The position numbers were made by a program, and so were the translations under genes. A DNA stretch of 64,000 nt from Pseudomonas lini (GTDB lineage Bacteria > Pseudomonadota > Gammaproteobacteria > Pseudomonadales > Pseudomonadaceae), in contig NZ_JAUSSR010000002.1 in NCBI RefSeq assembly GCF_030812475.1, positions 248,001-312,000 on the forward strand, read 5' to 3'. The first letter of the stretch is position 1; each line of letters begins with the position of its first letter. Below the pieces are notes generated by a model. That model searched no databases. It worked only from the letters and a program-made list of their open reading frames with translations, and was not told the origin of the DNA. Positions 43,678 to 52,724 of the stretch are shown here, in pieces.

Positions 43678-44791
43678 AGTCGGAGACTGGAACGAGAAGC
43701 CCAACGTAACGTCGAACTGATGTGGCTAACCGGGCGTTTGCTGCCGGATTTCAAGACCATCGCCAGCTTTCGAAGAGACAACAGCAAGGGTATCCGGGGC
43801 GTCTGCCGCCAGTTCGTTGTGCTCTGTCAGCAGTTGGGATTATTCGGAGAGAATCTGGTCGCCATCGACGGCAGCAAGTTCAAGGCAGTCAACAACCGCG
43901 ACCGCAATTTCACCAGTGCCAAACTGAAGCGGCGCATGGACGAAATTGAATCGAGCATCAGCCGTTACCTGACCGCGCTCGATGCTGCCGATCGGCAAGA
44001 ACCCACATCCTCTGAGCCCAAAGCAGTACGGCTGGAAGAGAAAATCGCCAAGATGAAAATGCAAATGAAGGAGCTTCAAGCGATTGAAATCCAGCTCAAC
44101 GAATCGCTGGATAATCAGGTCTCACTGACCGATCCAAACGCCCGCTCCATGATGACGCGCGGCACGGGAATCGTCGGCTACAACGTGCAGACAGCGGTCG
44201 ATACCCAGCTTCATTTGATCGTTGCGCATGAGGTGACCTACGTCGGTTCCGACCGCGATCAACTCAGCTCGATGGCCAAGCAGGCCCGCGAGGCGATGGC
44301 GTCAAAAAAACTCTGTCGGTAGCGGCTGACCGAGGTTACTTCAAACCGAAGAAATCCTGGCTTGTCACGATGCAGGCATCACCGCCTACGTGCCCAAGCC
44401 GATGACCTCTGGAGCCAAAGCAGACGGGCGTTTCAATAACGATGCCTTTATCTATGACGCGGCAAAAAACGAATACGTTTGCCCGGCTGGAGAGGCGCTA
44501 ATCTGGCGCTATACCAACATTGAAAAAGGCTTGACGTTGCACCGTTGCTGGAGTTCGAAATGCCGGGGCTGCGCAATGAAACCGCAGTGCACGCAACGGC
44601 GGGTTCGACGCTGGGAGCATGCAGCAATATTTGAGGAAATGCAGAACCGGTTGAGCAATGCCCCGGAGATGATGAGGATCCGAAAACGGACGGTTGAGCA
44701 TCCCTTCGGGACGCTCCAGCAATGGTTGGGCGCGACACACTTCCTGACCCGAAAGCTCGTGGGGACTCGATCCGTAGCTTTCACATCGTAG
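43678..44791 (+). mobile_element. IS1182-family transposase pseudogene
   Basis: The plus strand encodes SRRLEREAQRNVELMWLTGR, FKTIASFRRDNSKGIRGVCR, NLVAIDGSKFKAVNNRDRNF and NARSMMTRGTGIVGYNVQTA, all of IS1182-type DDE transposases. Reading then continues in other frames (VAADRGYFK, then EEILACHDAGITAYVPKPMT and RTVEHPFGTLQQWLGATHF). At least two frameshifts occur at about 44310-44360. The first 100 or so residues and the end of the protein are missing. It is inactive debris. Confidence 0.82.
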
Positions 44792-44890
44792 AGACCGAAC
44801 GAAAGCGTAAGTGGGGTGAAGGCTTGCGCTGATGTCGGCATTTCGCTCGTAAATAAATGCTGAAGACACTAGCTGCGGCTGTGCCGGCCC

Positions 44891-44984
44891 CATCGCGAGC
44901 AAGCTTGCTCCTGCGGATTCGTGGAGGTCGCAGAATGGGTGACCGACTTAAGAACCTGTGGGAGCGGGCTTGCCCGCGAAAGCG
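44891..44984. repeat. Pair of inverted REP elements (REPIN-like)
   Basis: ATCGCGAGCAAGCTTGCTCC (from 44892) and GTGGGAGCGGGCTTGCCCGC (from 44959, to about 44984 with GAAAGCG) are Pseudomonas REP sequences in opposite orientation, about 40 bp apart. Such pairs are scattered through fluorescent pseudomonad genomes and are often mobilised by RAYT transposases. Confidence 0.75.
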
Positions 44985-45257
44985 TCGGCACAAACAACAT
45001 CAATGCATCAGGCTGCAAGCCTTTAAACATCTCCAGGCAGTATGTGTTTAAGCACTGTCAGCCTTACGTCTCGAAAGCTACAACACCTTGCGCCGTTGCC
45101 TACGCTTACGCCAGAATCCGCTGGCTTGTGCGCTTGCGACTCCCTCGGTAACTTGATTGCCGTCACTGCCCATCAGTGATCGGGTTTAGCAGTCCGTTGA
45201 TGTCAAGACGCACGACGTCCCTATCAGTCAGGTATCCCATGCCTGTATTTGATGGTG

Positions 45258-45322
45258 GCTGTGCGCAGGGCGCTTCGGCGCGCCGATTTCTTGGCTCATC
45301 GGTCTGCTAACCTGCGCACAGC
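45258..45322 (+). ncRNA. Structured three-way-junction leader upstream of the DUF6124 gene
   Basis: A perfect 12-bp outer stem GCTGTGCGCAGG (45258-45269) and CCTGCGCACAGC (45311-45322) encloses two hairpins: GCGC-TTCG-GCGC (45270-45281, UUCG-type tetraloop) and CCGAT-N10-ATCGG (45283-45302). This forms a three-way junction ending 62 bp before the DUF6124 start. I recall very similar leaders before other DUF6124/DUF3077-type genes in pseudomonads. Whether it acts as RNA (leader, attenuator) or as DNA (cruciform, binding site) is unknown. Confidence 0.5.
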
Positions 45323-45384
45323 TGCCTCCCTAATTCGTTTAGCAGCGAACGGGTTGTAGCCTCAGTCCTATGAGGATAGAGCCA

Positions 45385-45744
45385 ATGTTCAAAGTAACGC
45401 CAAACCCGCCAGACACCAATCCGGCATCTCCGCACGAACCCAATTCAATAAAGCTCAACGAAGCCGCCGAACACGCCCTCGACTTCCACGCCCCCTCGAC
45501 AGCCGACATCAAGGCCACACCGCGCACAGTCAGCACCCTGTTTACCGTCGACCCGCAGGCCACGAGCGAAAGCTTGATGGTGTATCTGGTGGAAACCCTG
45601 GCCTCGGTGGATGTGATGGTCCATCAGTTGGTGGATCACCTGGACGGCGGATCACGCCATGCCCTGCTGGGCATCTCCAACAGCGTGATGCTTGCCGAGA
45701 TCACCGCGAACCGAGTGCTGGACCAGATCGACCCACCTGAATAA
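45385..45744 (+). CDS. DUF6124-family protein
   Basis: This 119-residue protein has the family start MFKVTPNPPDTNPAS, a linker of low complexity, KLNEAAEHALDFH and a helical C-terminal part (ATSESLMVYLVETLASVDVM, ISNSVMLAEITANRVLDQI). The family is common and multi-copy in pseudomonads; function unknown. GAGG lies upstream of ATG 45385. The gene stands between REP pairs and follows a strongly structured leader. Confidence 0.8.
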   Translation: MFKVTPNPPDTNPASPHEPNSIKLNEAAEHALDFHAPSTADIKATPRTVSTLFTVDPQATSESLMVYLVETLASVDVMVHQLVDHLDGGSRHALLGISNSVMLAEITANRVLDQIDPPE

Positions 45745-45760
45745 CCGCTCAAGCACAAAA

Positions 45761-45872
45761 CCTGTGTGAGCGAGCTTGCTCCGGGGGCGATCCGACGATG
45801 GTCTCAAATGCGGCGTATACCCAGGGAATACGCGTCATCGTTTACGTTTTTCGCAAGCAAGCTCGCTTCTAC
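45761..45872. repeat. Second REP pair downstream of the DUF6124 gene
   Basis: GTGTGAGCGAGCTTGCTCCG (from 45763) and the reverse-oriented CGCAAGCAAGCTCGCTTCTA (from 45852) are REP-type elements about 60 bp apart in opposite orientation. They follow the DUF6124 stop codon by about 20 bp. Confidence 0.7.
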
Positions 45873-46015
45873 TTATTGGCCACCTGATCGACTTTTTGCA
45901 TGCGGTTGGTGTCCATCAGCGCCATGCGACTGCCGCCACTGATCATTGGCACGATGGAAATCGAGCCGACGTCAGTGCGCGTCCACAACGTGTGGGTGTC
46001 GTTCGTGCCTTTGAC
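45869..46015 (-). pseudogene. C-terminal fragment of an unrecognised protein
   Basis: The minus strand reads GTNDTHTLWTRTDVGSISIV then PMISGGSRMALMDTNRMQKV and DQVANK with a stop. It looks like a genuine protein end. Upstream the similarity breaks where the PQQ-dehydrogenase fragment of the other strand begins. I do not recognise the family. Confidence 0.35.
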
Positions 46016-46156
46016 GTACACACGGGAAAGCTCGTTTGGGCGTGGGATTTGGGCAACCCAGCCATCACTCGTGAACCACCTGATGACCAGAGTTATACAG
46101 CCGGAACGCCCAATGTCTGGTCGACCCCGGCTTTCGACTTGCTTAGGCATTGTTGA
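45995..46156 (+). pseudogene. Fragment of a PQQ-dependent dehydrogenase
   Basis: The plus strand encodes GVVRAFDVHTGKLVWAWDLG, then PPDDQSYTAGTPNVWSTPAF and soon a stop. This matches the beta-propeller repeat (GV.RAFD..TGKL.WAWD.G) of membrane-bound PQQ dehydrogenases such as glucose or quinate dehydrogenase. Only about 54 codons remain. Confidence 0.65.
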
Positions 46157-46254
46157 GTCACGCTCATCGGTGCATAAACCGAAAAGCCGGTAGTTGAATG
46201 CAGGGGCATGCCTTAGGTTGTTCGCACAGGTATTCGTCCCACAAGGAGCTACAG

Positions 46255-46746
46255 ATGCGTCCGATCGCACTCTCATCTGCATTCGCTTTATTGTTAACTG
46301 TCGCGTTCAACGCCAGCGCTACCGATGACCTTAATGAGCGACCCATGATCGTCGTCAGAAATGGTGAGCAGGCATCAATCATCGGTGCGCCTGCAAATTT
46401 CGTGGGCAATGCGCGAATTGATCCTCTGTTTCCAGCACGGGCGCCGTCCAGGGTTTCGGCGGGTTACGTGACCTTTCAACCAGGGGCGCGATCAATGTGG
46501 CATACCCATCCGCTAGGACAGACCTTGGTGGTCACGTCAGGTACTGGATGGGTTCAGCAACAGGGCGCTGATAAGCAGCTGATCAAGCCGGGCGATGTGA
46601 TATGGACGCCCCCCGGCGTCAAGCATTGGCACGGAGCAACGAGTACGACCGGCATGACCCACATGGCTATTCAAGAGTCACTGGACGGCAAAAATGTCGA
46701 ATGGCTTGAGCCTGTCACCGAAGCCCAATATGGCGCCTCACGATGA
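46255..46746 (+). CDS. Exported cupin-domain protein
   Basis: This 163-residue protein has a Sec signal peptide ([20 protein letters not shown], cleavage after ASA) and one cupin fold. The metal motif is [20 protein letters not shown], followed by [26 protein letters not shown] precedes ATG 46255. It overlaps the downstream CMD-like gene by 4 bp (ATGA). Cupin-CMD pairs occur in many bacteria, but mostly in the cytoplasm; here both products appear exported. Enzymatic role unknown. Confidence 0.83.
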   Translation: MRPIALSSAFALLLTVAFNASATDDLNERPMIVVRNGEQASIIGAPANFVGNARIDPLFPARAPSRVSAGYVTFQPGARSMWHTHPLGQTLVVTSGTGWVQQQGADKQLIKPGDVIWTPPGVKHWHGATSTTGMTHMAIQESLDGKNVEWLEPVTEAQYGASR

Positions 46747-47531
46747 GCATTCGCAAATTTGCAGTAGCGGGTTTAGCGATATTTTTAACCGCTTGCGCCT
46801 CCCCACAGGAGGCGAACACCAAGGAGATCTCTCACATGCCAACGTCAGTCGATACTCGCGCCGTTTCACCCGTCATGGCGCACAACACCGACTCCTTACT
46901 CCTCGGCGAAGTATGGAAACGCCCAGAGTTGTCGCCGCGAGACCGAAGTTTGGCTACTGTCGCTGTACTGATCGCGCGAGGCCAGACAGCGGAGATGGCC
47001 GCTCATTTTGAGCTGGCGCTGAACCATGGCGTGACTCCATTGGAGCTGTCCGAAGCAATCAACCATCTCGCGTTTTATTCGGGCTGGGGTAATGCCGCTG
47101 GCGCAGTCCCGATCACCAAGGAAGTGTTCAACAGGCACGGTATAACCTCTGATCAGCTGGCTCCGGTGACACCCGTGCTCCTACCCATTGATCAAGCCGC
47201 AGAGAATGCACGCGTAGCGAATGTCGACAAATCCGTGGGCCCGGTTTCACCCGGGCTAGTACAGTACACCACCAGCGCGTTATTCAATGACCTCTGGTTG
47301 CGGCCGGGGCTAGCGCCCAGAGACCGTAGTCTGATCACTGTCACCACGCTGGTAGCAAATGGTCAGTCCGCTCAGATCGGCTATCACCTCAATCGTGCGA
47401 TGGACAATGGCCTTACGCAGACCGAGGCTTCAGAACTTTTGACGCACCTGGCTTTCTATGCGGGCTGGCCTAACGCATTTTCGGCGGTGCCGGTGTTTAG
47501 CGATGTCTTCACTAAGCGGCAGGAGCGCTAA
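46743..47531 (+). CDS. Carboxymuconolactone-decarboxylase-like lipoprotein with two CMD domains
   Basis: This 262-residue protein starts with a lipoprotein signal (IFLTACASPQ, lipobox LTAC). Two CMD-type repeats follow (ELSPRDRSLATVAVLIARGQ with ALNHGVTPLELSEAINHLAF, and LAPRDRSLITVTTLVANGQS with AMDNGLTQTEASELLTHLAF). The AhpD-type CxxC is absent, so it is of the PcaC-like branch. It is translationally coupled to the exported cupin and convergent with a LysR gene (4-bp overlap). Probably acts in the periplasm on an unknown small molecule. Confidence 0.82.
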   Translation: MSIRKFAVAGLAIFLTACASPQEANTKEISHMPTSVDTRAVSPVMAHNTDSLLLGEVWKRPELSPRDRSLATVAVLIARGQTAEMAAHFELALNHGVTPLELSEAINHLAFYSGWGNAAGAVPITKEVFNRHGITSDQLAPVTPVLLPIDQAAENARVANVDKSVGPVSPGLVQYTTSALFNDLWLRPGLAPRDRSLITVTTLVANGQSAQIGYHLNRAMDNGLTQTEASELLTHLAFYAGWPNAFSAVPVFSDVFTKRQER

Positions 47532-48451
47532 CGCCGCCAGGGGAGTGCGCCCATGGATTCCAGTTCGCGGATCAAATCAATGAGCAGCCTAAGGCCTACG
47601 GGAACCTGTCTGAAGCTTGAGTAATAGATGTGAAAACCTGGGTCGTAATGCGTCCAGTCTTCAAGCACTCGTTGTAACGAGCCTTCCGCGATCTGTCGTT
47701 CGATAACTGACGCCGGAACATACATCAGCCCGGCGCCGCGCATTGCCAGCGCTACACCGACCCGCGTTTCATCGATAGTAATGGCACCGGGCGCGTCAAT
47801 CTCCATCTGCTGGCCATTCTTCGAGAATTGCCAGTGATAGAGGCGCGCATTACCCAAGCGAATGCGCAAGCACCGGTGATGTTGTAGATCTTCTGGATGC
47901 TTTGGTGTTCCAAATCGCTCAAGGTAACCAGGCGCTGCCACTACTGCCCATGCCACATCGGGAGATAGCCGCTGAGCGATCATGTCTTCGGGTACAGTCC
48001 CACCAAAACGAATGCCCGCATCATGACCGTCGCCGATGATGTCGACCATTTTATTGGTCACGGTGATGTCGACCTCGATGTCCGGATAGCGATCGATAAA
48101 AACCGGAAGAACGGGCCCTAGCAGCAGTTTTGCACCATCGCTCAAGACGTTTAGACGGATACGCCCGGCGGGCTCGTCGCGCAGCCGGTTCAGTGTCTCC
48201 AGCGCTTGTCCGATATCGTTGACCGGGGAGCTGATCAGTCCCTGCAACTCCTCGCCTGCGGCCGTAAGCGTCACACTTCGGGTGGTGCGATTGAGCAGTC
48301 GAACTCCAAGGCGCGACTCGAGTCCTTTTATGGCATGGCTCAGCGCTGACGCACTGATCCCCACCTCCAGACCAGCCTTTCTGAAGCTTTGATGCCGAGC
48401 GATGGCGAGGAAGTAAACAATATCTGCCAAATTCGTGCGGCTGAGCTGCAT
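47528..48451 (-). CDS. LysR-family transcriptional regulator
   Basis: This 307-residue LysR protein has FRKAGLEVGISASALSHAIK, LESRLGVRLLNRTTRSVTLT and a substrate domain (IRLNVLSDGAKLLLGPVLPV, HDAGIRFGGTVPEDMIAQRL). The ATG at 48451 begins the family match; an in-frame extension to 48493 is unlikely. It lies 38 bp after the molybdopterin subunit gene on the same strand and may be co-transcribed with it. It is convergent with the cupin-CMD operon, which is another possible target. Confidence 0.86.
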   Translation of the reverse strand: MQLSRTNLADIVYFLAIARHQSFRKAGLEVGISASALSHAIKGLESRLGVRLLNRTTRSVTLTAAGEELQGLISSPVNDIGQALETLNRLRDEPAGRIRLNVLSDGAKLLLGPVLPVFIDRYPDIEVDITVTNKMVDIIGDGHDAGIRFGGTVPEDMIAQRLSPDVAWAVVAAPGYLERFGTPKHPEDLQHHRCLRIRLGNARLYHWQFSKNGQQMEIDAPGAITIDETRVGVALAMRGAGLMYVPASVIERQIAEGSLQRVLEDWTHYDPGFHIYYSSFRQVPVGLRLLIDLIRELESMGALPWRR

Positions 48452-48489
48452 TGATAACTCCGAAGCTAAGTCAGTCCAGGGGGGTAGGG

Positions 48490-50700
48490 TCAACCCGTAG
48501 CGGGCAAATGGTCAATGAGCTTATCGAGCGTAATGGGATAATCGCGAACCCTTATGCCGGTAGCGTTATAAACAGCGTTGGCAATCGCCGCGGCTGCTCC
48601 GGAAATACCGAGCTCACCGACACCTTTAGCTTTCAGGGGGGGCGCGCAGGGATCTACTTCTTCCAGGAAAATAACCTCCTGATGAGGAATGTCGGCATGC
48701 ACCGGTACTTCGTAGCCAGCCAGATCGTGATTGACAAAGAATCCCAAACGATGGTCCACGACCATCTCTTCCATAAGCGCGGCACCTGCGCCCATGGTCA
48801 TTCCCCCGATTATTTGACTGCGCGCTGTTTTGGGGTTGAGTATCCTGCCAGCAGCGCACACCGCCAACTGACGGCGAATGCGAATCTCCCCGGTGGCAGC
48901 GTTTACTCCAACTTCGACGAAGTGAGCGCCAAAGGTCTGCTGGGCATACTGCTTCGCCAGGTCGCCGAACTCCATGGTGTCTTCGGCCAGAATGTCGCCG
49001 TCCATCGTCGCCTGTGCCAGTGGCAAGGTTTTTAAACCCTCGCGAACGTGGCCACCGATAAACTCGGCTTTTGTTGGATCAAGGCCCACCTTGTTGGCGA
49101 CGGCCTCCCTGAGCTTGACACAGGCCGCATATACCCCGGCCGTTGATGAGGCTGCTCCCCACTGACCACCTGACCCTGAAGACTCCGGGAACCATGAATC
49201 CCCCAGATGGACTTTCACGCTGTCCATGTCCACACCCATCATCTCTGCAGCCGTCTGGGCAATGATGGTGTAAGAACCCGTGCCAATGTCTGTCATGTCG
49301 GTCTCGACCGTTACCATGCCTTTACGATCAAGTCGGACGCGAGCAGCGGATTTTGTGGTGGGAGCGCCCCGGATGGCGCAAGCCATGCCGATGCCGATCC
49401 ACCAGCCGTCATGCAGCTCTTTAGCTGGATGGGCATTACGTCGAGCCCAGCCGAAATGATCGGCTCCCGTATTCAGACACTCCACTAACTGACGCTGAGA
49501 GAACGGACGATCAGGCTGTTCCGGGTCAACCTGAGTGTCGTTGATCACGCGAAACTTTACCGGATCCATGTCCAGTTTCTCGGCCATTTCGTCCATGGCA
49601 ATTTCCAGCGCCATCATCCCAGGCGCTTCACCGGGCGCTCGCATGGCGCTGCCTTCGGCAAGGTCGAGTTCAGCAAGGTACAAGCGGGTCATACGGTTCG
49701 CCCCCGCATACAACGTTCGGGTCGATGCAGTCGCTGCTTCAGTACGACCGCCGCGCAGATTGCCCGACCAACTCTCGTGCCCAATGGCAGTGAGTGTTCC
49801 GTCTGGATTTGCACCAAGTCGTATTCTTTGGATCGTCGCAGGTCGGTGGGTCAGATTGTTAAACATGAGCGGGCGGGGCAGCGCTACTTTTACGGGGCGC
49901 CCGGCCGCTCGAGCCGCAAGAGACGCCAACACGGCGTCGCAGAGGATGGTGCCTTTTCCACCAAAGCCGCCGCCAATGTAAGGGGAGATCAAATGAATGT
50001 CATGTTTGCGGATTCCCAGTGTTTTGGCCAGGTCTCTGACGCCCCAATTCATCTGCTGGATCGACGTCCAAAGCGTCAGTTTGTCTCCCTGCCACTGGGC
50101 GATGGTGGCGTGTGGTTCCATCATCGCGTGAGCATGATCCGGGGTGGTGTATTGGCCGTCGAGTGTGAACGCAGCTTTTTTGAAGGCACCTTCGAAGTCA
50201 CCGGTCGCGGTGTGGGGGGGAGGGCCGAACGCGCCGGGCGCGGGTGTCGTGGCTGAGTCTCGCTGTGCTGCCAGGTCGTAAGCTCCAGGCTCCCTGACGT
50301 AGTAGACTCGAAGCAATGCCGAAGCTGCCCTGGCTTGTTCGAACGTCTCAGCCACGACGATTGCTACCGCCTGGTGGTAGTGATCAACCTGAGGGCCGGC
50401 AAGTGCGCGATCAACGTAAAATTCGCCCCTGTCCAGTTGACCTGCATTCTGATGGGTGACAATTGCGATAACGCCGCTGGCCTGGCGTGCTTCGCTCAAG
50501 TCAATGGAGGAAATCCTGCCTTTGGCGATTGACGAACCTACTACGTAACCATAAGCGGGGTAACTGGCAGCGACCTGTTGTTCGTACGCATAGGTCGCCG
50601 TGCCGGTTGTCTTCAGTTTGCCTTCAACCCGATCCTTGGGTTGGCCAATCACATTCATTTGATCGATTGGATTAGTGCTCGCAGGCGTATCGAACTTCAT
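48490..50700 (-). CDS. PaoC-like molybdopterin subunit of an aldehyde oxidoreductase
   Basis: This 736-residue large subunit belongs to the xanthine-dehydrogenase family. It shows the molybdenum-cofactor motifs ISPYIGGGFGGKGTILCDA, LDLAEGSAMRAPGEAPGMMA and the C-terminal catalytic glutamate in AKGVGELGISGAAAAIANAV. No signal peptide is needed because the complex is exported with the Tat-carrying small subunit. The order small, FAD and large subunit matches E. coli paoABC. The E. coli partner paoD (cofactor insertion) is not present here. Confidence 0.87.
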   Translation of the reverse strand: MKFDTPASTNPIDQMNVIGQPKDRVEGKLKTTGTATYAYEQQVAASYPAYGYVVGSSIAKGRISSIDLSEARQASGVIAIVTHQNAGQLDRGEFYVDRALAGPQVDHYHQAVAIVVAETFEQARAASALLRVYYVREPGAYDLAAQRDSATTPAPGAFGPPPHTATGDFEGAFKKAAFTLDGQYTTPDHAHAMMEPHATIAQWQGDKLTLWTSIQQMNWGVRDLAKTLGIRKHDIHLISPYIGGGFGGKGTILCDAVLASLAARAAGRPVKVALPRPLMFNNLTHRPATIQRIRLGANPDGTLTAIGHESWSGNLRGGRTEAATASTRTLYAGANRMTRLYLAELDLAEGSAMRAPGEAPGMMALEIAMDEMAEKLDMDPVKFRVINDTQVDPEQPDRPFSQRQLVECLNTGADHFGWARRNAHPAKELHDGWWIGIGMACAIRGAPTTKSAARVRLDRKGMVTVETDMTDIGTGSYTIIAQTAAEMMGVDMDSVKVHLGDSWFPESSGSGGQWGAASSTAGVYAACVKLREAVANKVGLDPTKAEFIGGHVREGLKTLPLAQATMDGDILAEDTMEFGDLAKQYAQQTFGAHFVEVGVNAATGEIRIRRQLAVCAAGRILNPKTARSQIIGGMTMGAGAALMEEMVVDHRLGFFVNHDLAGYEVPVHADIPHQEVIFLEEVDPCAPPLKAKGVGELGISGAAAAIANAVYNATGIRVRDYPITLDKLIDHLPATG

Positions 50701-50752
50701 AGGGTTTACTCCTGGTCAATCGGCCGCAATTGCACAGCGCGAGTGATTTCGC

Positions 50753-51703
50753 TTAGGAAGAAGCGTTGGAAAGAGCAAGACCTATGGCCCGCTCTGCGAG
50801 TTTGATCTTGAAGGCGTTTTGCGCCGTGGGATGAGCGTCAGCGAGCAAATGCATTGTTATGGCATTCGCGCCGTCAGGAAGATAAACCTCGGCTTCTTCA
50901 CTTCGCCAAGGTTTGTAAGCCACGCCGCCAAGAGCGACCTGACCCGTTTGATCTGGCTGTACAATCGCTGCGACGGAAACTAGCGCAAACGCGTAGGAGG
51001 CGCGGTCGCGAACCTTGTAGTAGATATGCTTGCCGCCTACAGGTTTAGGCAAGATCACAGCAGTAATCAGTTCGGCGGTATCGAGGGTGTTTTCAATATG
51101 CGGCGTATCACCGGGAGCCCTGTAAAGATCATTCAACGGTATCGTTCTGACCTGGCCGTTTGAGTGCAGGGTTTCTACCATCGCGCCCAATGCTCGCATC
51201 GCCACGGCCATATCGCTGGGATGGCTGGCAATACAAGCGTTGCTGCCACCAACGATCGCGTGCTGGCGACTGGCGCCACCGATTGCAGCGCAGCCAGCAC
51301 CGGGTCGCCGCTTGTTGCAAGGCTGATTGGTATCGTAAAAGTAAGCGCACCGGGTGCGTTGCAATAGATTGCCTGCGGTCGTGGCTTTGTTGCGCAGTTG
51401 ACCTGACGCTCCCGCAAGTAGCGCCCTGGAAAGTACCGCGTAATCTCGACGAACCTGAGGCGCAGCCGCCAAGTCGGTATTACGCACCAAGGCGCCAATT
51501 CTCAGCCCTCCGTCTTCGGTCATGGTGATTTTGTCGAACTCCAGTCCGTTCACATCGATCAGGTGCTGGGGTGTCTCTATTTCCAGCTTCATCAGATCGA
51601 GCAGGTTGGTACCCCCGGCAATGAATCGGGCGCCCGGAGTACTGGCCGCTGCGTTAACCGCCTTTTGGGCAGACGTCACCCGTTCGTAAGTGAAGGACTT
51701 CAT
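50753..51703 (-). CDS. PaoB-like FAD subunit
   Basis: This 316-residue subunit has the FAD-binding patterns [17 protein letters not shown] and [21 protein letters not shown] cysteine-rich insertion ([20 protein letters not shown]) is typical of PaoB-type proteins that carry an extra [4Fe-4S] cluster. It overlaps the 2Fe-2S subunit gene by 4 bp and is followed by the large subunit after 52 bp. Confidence 0.86.
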   Translation of the reverse strand: MKSFTYERVTSAQKAVNAAASTPGARFIAGGTNLLDLMKLEIETPQHLIDVNGLEFDKITMTEDGGLRIGALVRNTDLAAAPQVRRDYAVLSRALLAGASGQLRNKATTAGNLLQRTRCAYFYDTNQPCNKRRPGAGCAAIGGASRQHAIVGGSNACIASHPSDMAVAMRALGAMVETLHSNGQVRTIPLNDLYRAPGDTPHIENTLDTAELITAVILPKPVGGKHIYYKVRDRASYAFALVSVAAIVQPDQTGQVALGGVAYKPWRSEEAEVYLPDGANAITMHLLADAHPTAQNAFKIKLAERAIGLALSNASS

Positions 51704-52362
51704 GCCTGACCTCCAGCAATTTCGCGAATCGCATCAACGATGTTGGAGTACGCGCCACAACGGCAGATGTTGCCACTCATGCGCTCCCGAATCTCGGCGT
51801 CGGTGACGGCGCTCGTGGCAATCAGATCGCTGCTCACGTGGCTGGGCACGCCGGCCTTCAATTCCTCAAGCATCGCGACTGCCGAGCAGATCTGCCCCGG
51901 CGTGCAGTAACCACACTGATAGCCGTCATGCTTGATGAACGCCGCTTGCAGCGGGTGCAGGTTGTCTGGCGTACCAAGCCCTTCAATGGTGGTGATGCTG
52001 TCGCCCTCGTGCATGACTGCCAGCGTGAGGCAGGCGTTGATTCGCCGACCCTCGACAATCACCGTACAAGCCCCGCACTGGCCGTGGTCACAGCCTTTCT
52101 TGGTGCCCGTCAAATGCAGCCTTTCTCGAAGGACGTCCAGGAGAGTGATGCGGTTGTCGACATCCAAGGCATAGCGCCGCCCGTTAAGAATGAACGCCAC
52201 ATGACTGCTTGAGGGCGGATCTGCAGCTGTTTCCATACGGGTTACCGCTTGTACATCATCAGCTTTGGCAAATACGGCGGTGACTGCAGATCCTGCGGTA
52301 CCGATCAGTACTTGTCGCCGGGATAGTCTGAATCCGTCTTCGGAAGGTTTTCGAGGGTTCAT
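51700..52362 (-). CDS. PaoA-like 2Fe-2S subunit with Tat signal
   Basis: This 220-residue subunit begins with a Tat signal ([20 protein letters not shown]), so the assembled complex should be exported to the periplasm. The two [2Fe-2S] sites are [12 protein letters not shown] plus C in NACLTL, and [11 protein letters not shown] plus [12 protein letters not shown] stands 6 nt before ATG 52362, preferred to the earlier ATGs. It is the first gene of the three-gene set; PaoABC oxidises aromatic and other aldehydes in the periplasm. Confidence 0.87.
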   Translation of the reverse strand: MNPRKPSEDGFRLSRRQVLIGTAGSAVTAVFAKADDVQAVTRMETAADPPSSSHVAFILNGRRYALDVDNRITLLDVLRERLHLTGTKKGCDHGQCGACTVIVEGRRINACLTLAVMHEGDSITTIEGLGTPDNLHPLQAAFIKHDGYQCGYCTPGQICSAVAMLEELKAGVPSHVSSDLIATSAVTDAEIRERMSGNICRCGAYSNIVDAIREIAGGQA

Positions 52363-52724
52363 CAACGTCTCCATTCGCAAGTGTGGGTAGCTGGAACCGG
52401 AAGCTCTTTAAGTGAGGCGCGAAACAAGGGCGCGGTATTTGCAAAAATGTTCATTGTGGGAGCCTATGGCAACAGGCTCCGGGTGATAACTGGCGTTTGC
52501 AGGATGCAATCGTGAGCCGGGCTCAGTAATGCGCGGTGAGTTCCGGGAGAACGCTGTGCAATGGACTGATAACGACCCACTCGATGATCGTGTCCAGGGT
52601 GCTTATCGAAGCCGAGCCGGACTATTCCAGGCCATCACTAAATCCTGTTAAAGGTAGCAATGACACATCTGGAACAGGAGGCGTCGGCAAGGATGGAATG
52701 AGATGAAAACGAAAAATAGTGCCT
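52363..52724. other. Intergenic region between OprD porin and paoA-like gene
   Basis: About 360 bp with no supported gene. A hairpin GGAGCCT-N8-AGGCTCC lies at 52459-52480, without a T-run. The region should carry the promoter of the aldehyde oxidoreductase operon. Confidence 0.35.

Noticed and set aside
44891..45872. CRISPR-like array
   Set aside because: The repeated units are REP elements in inverted pairs with irregular spacing and a gene between them; there are no regular spacers and no cas genes.
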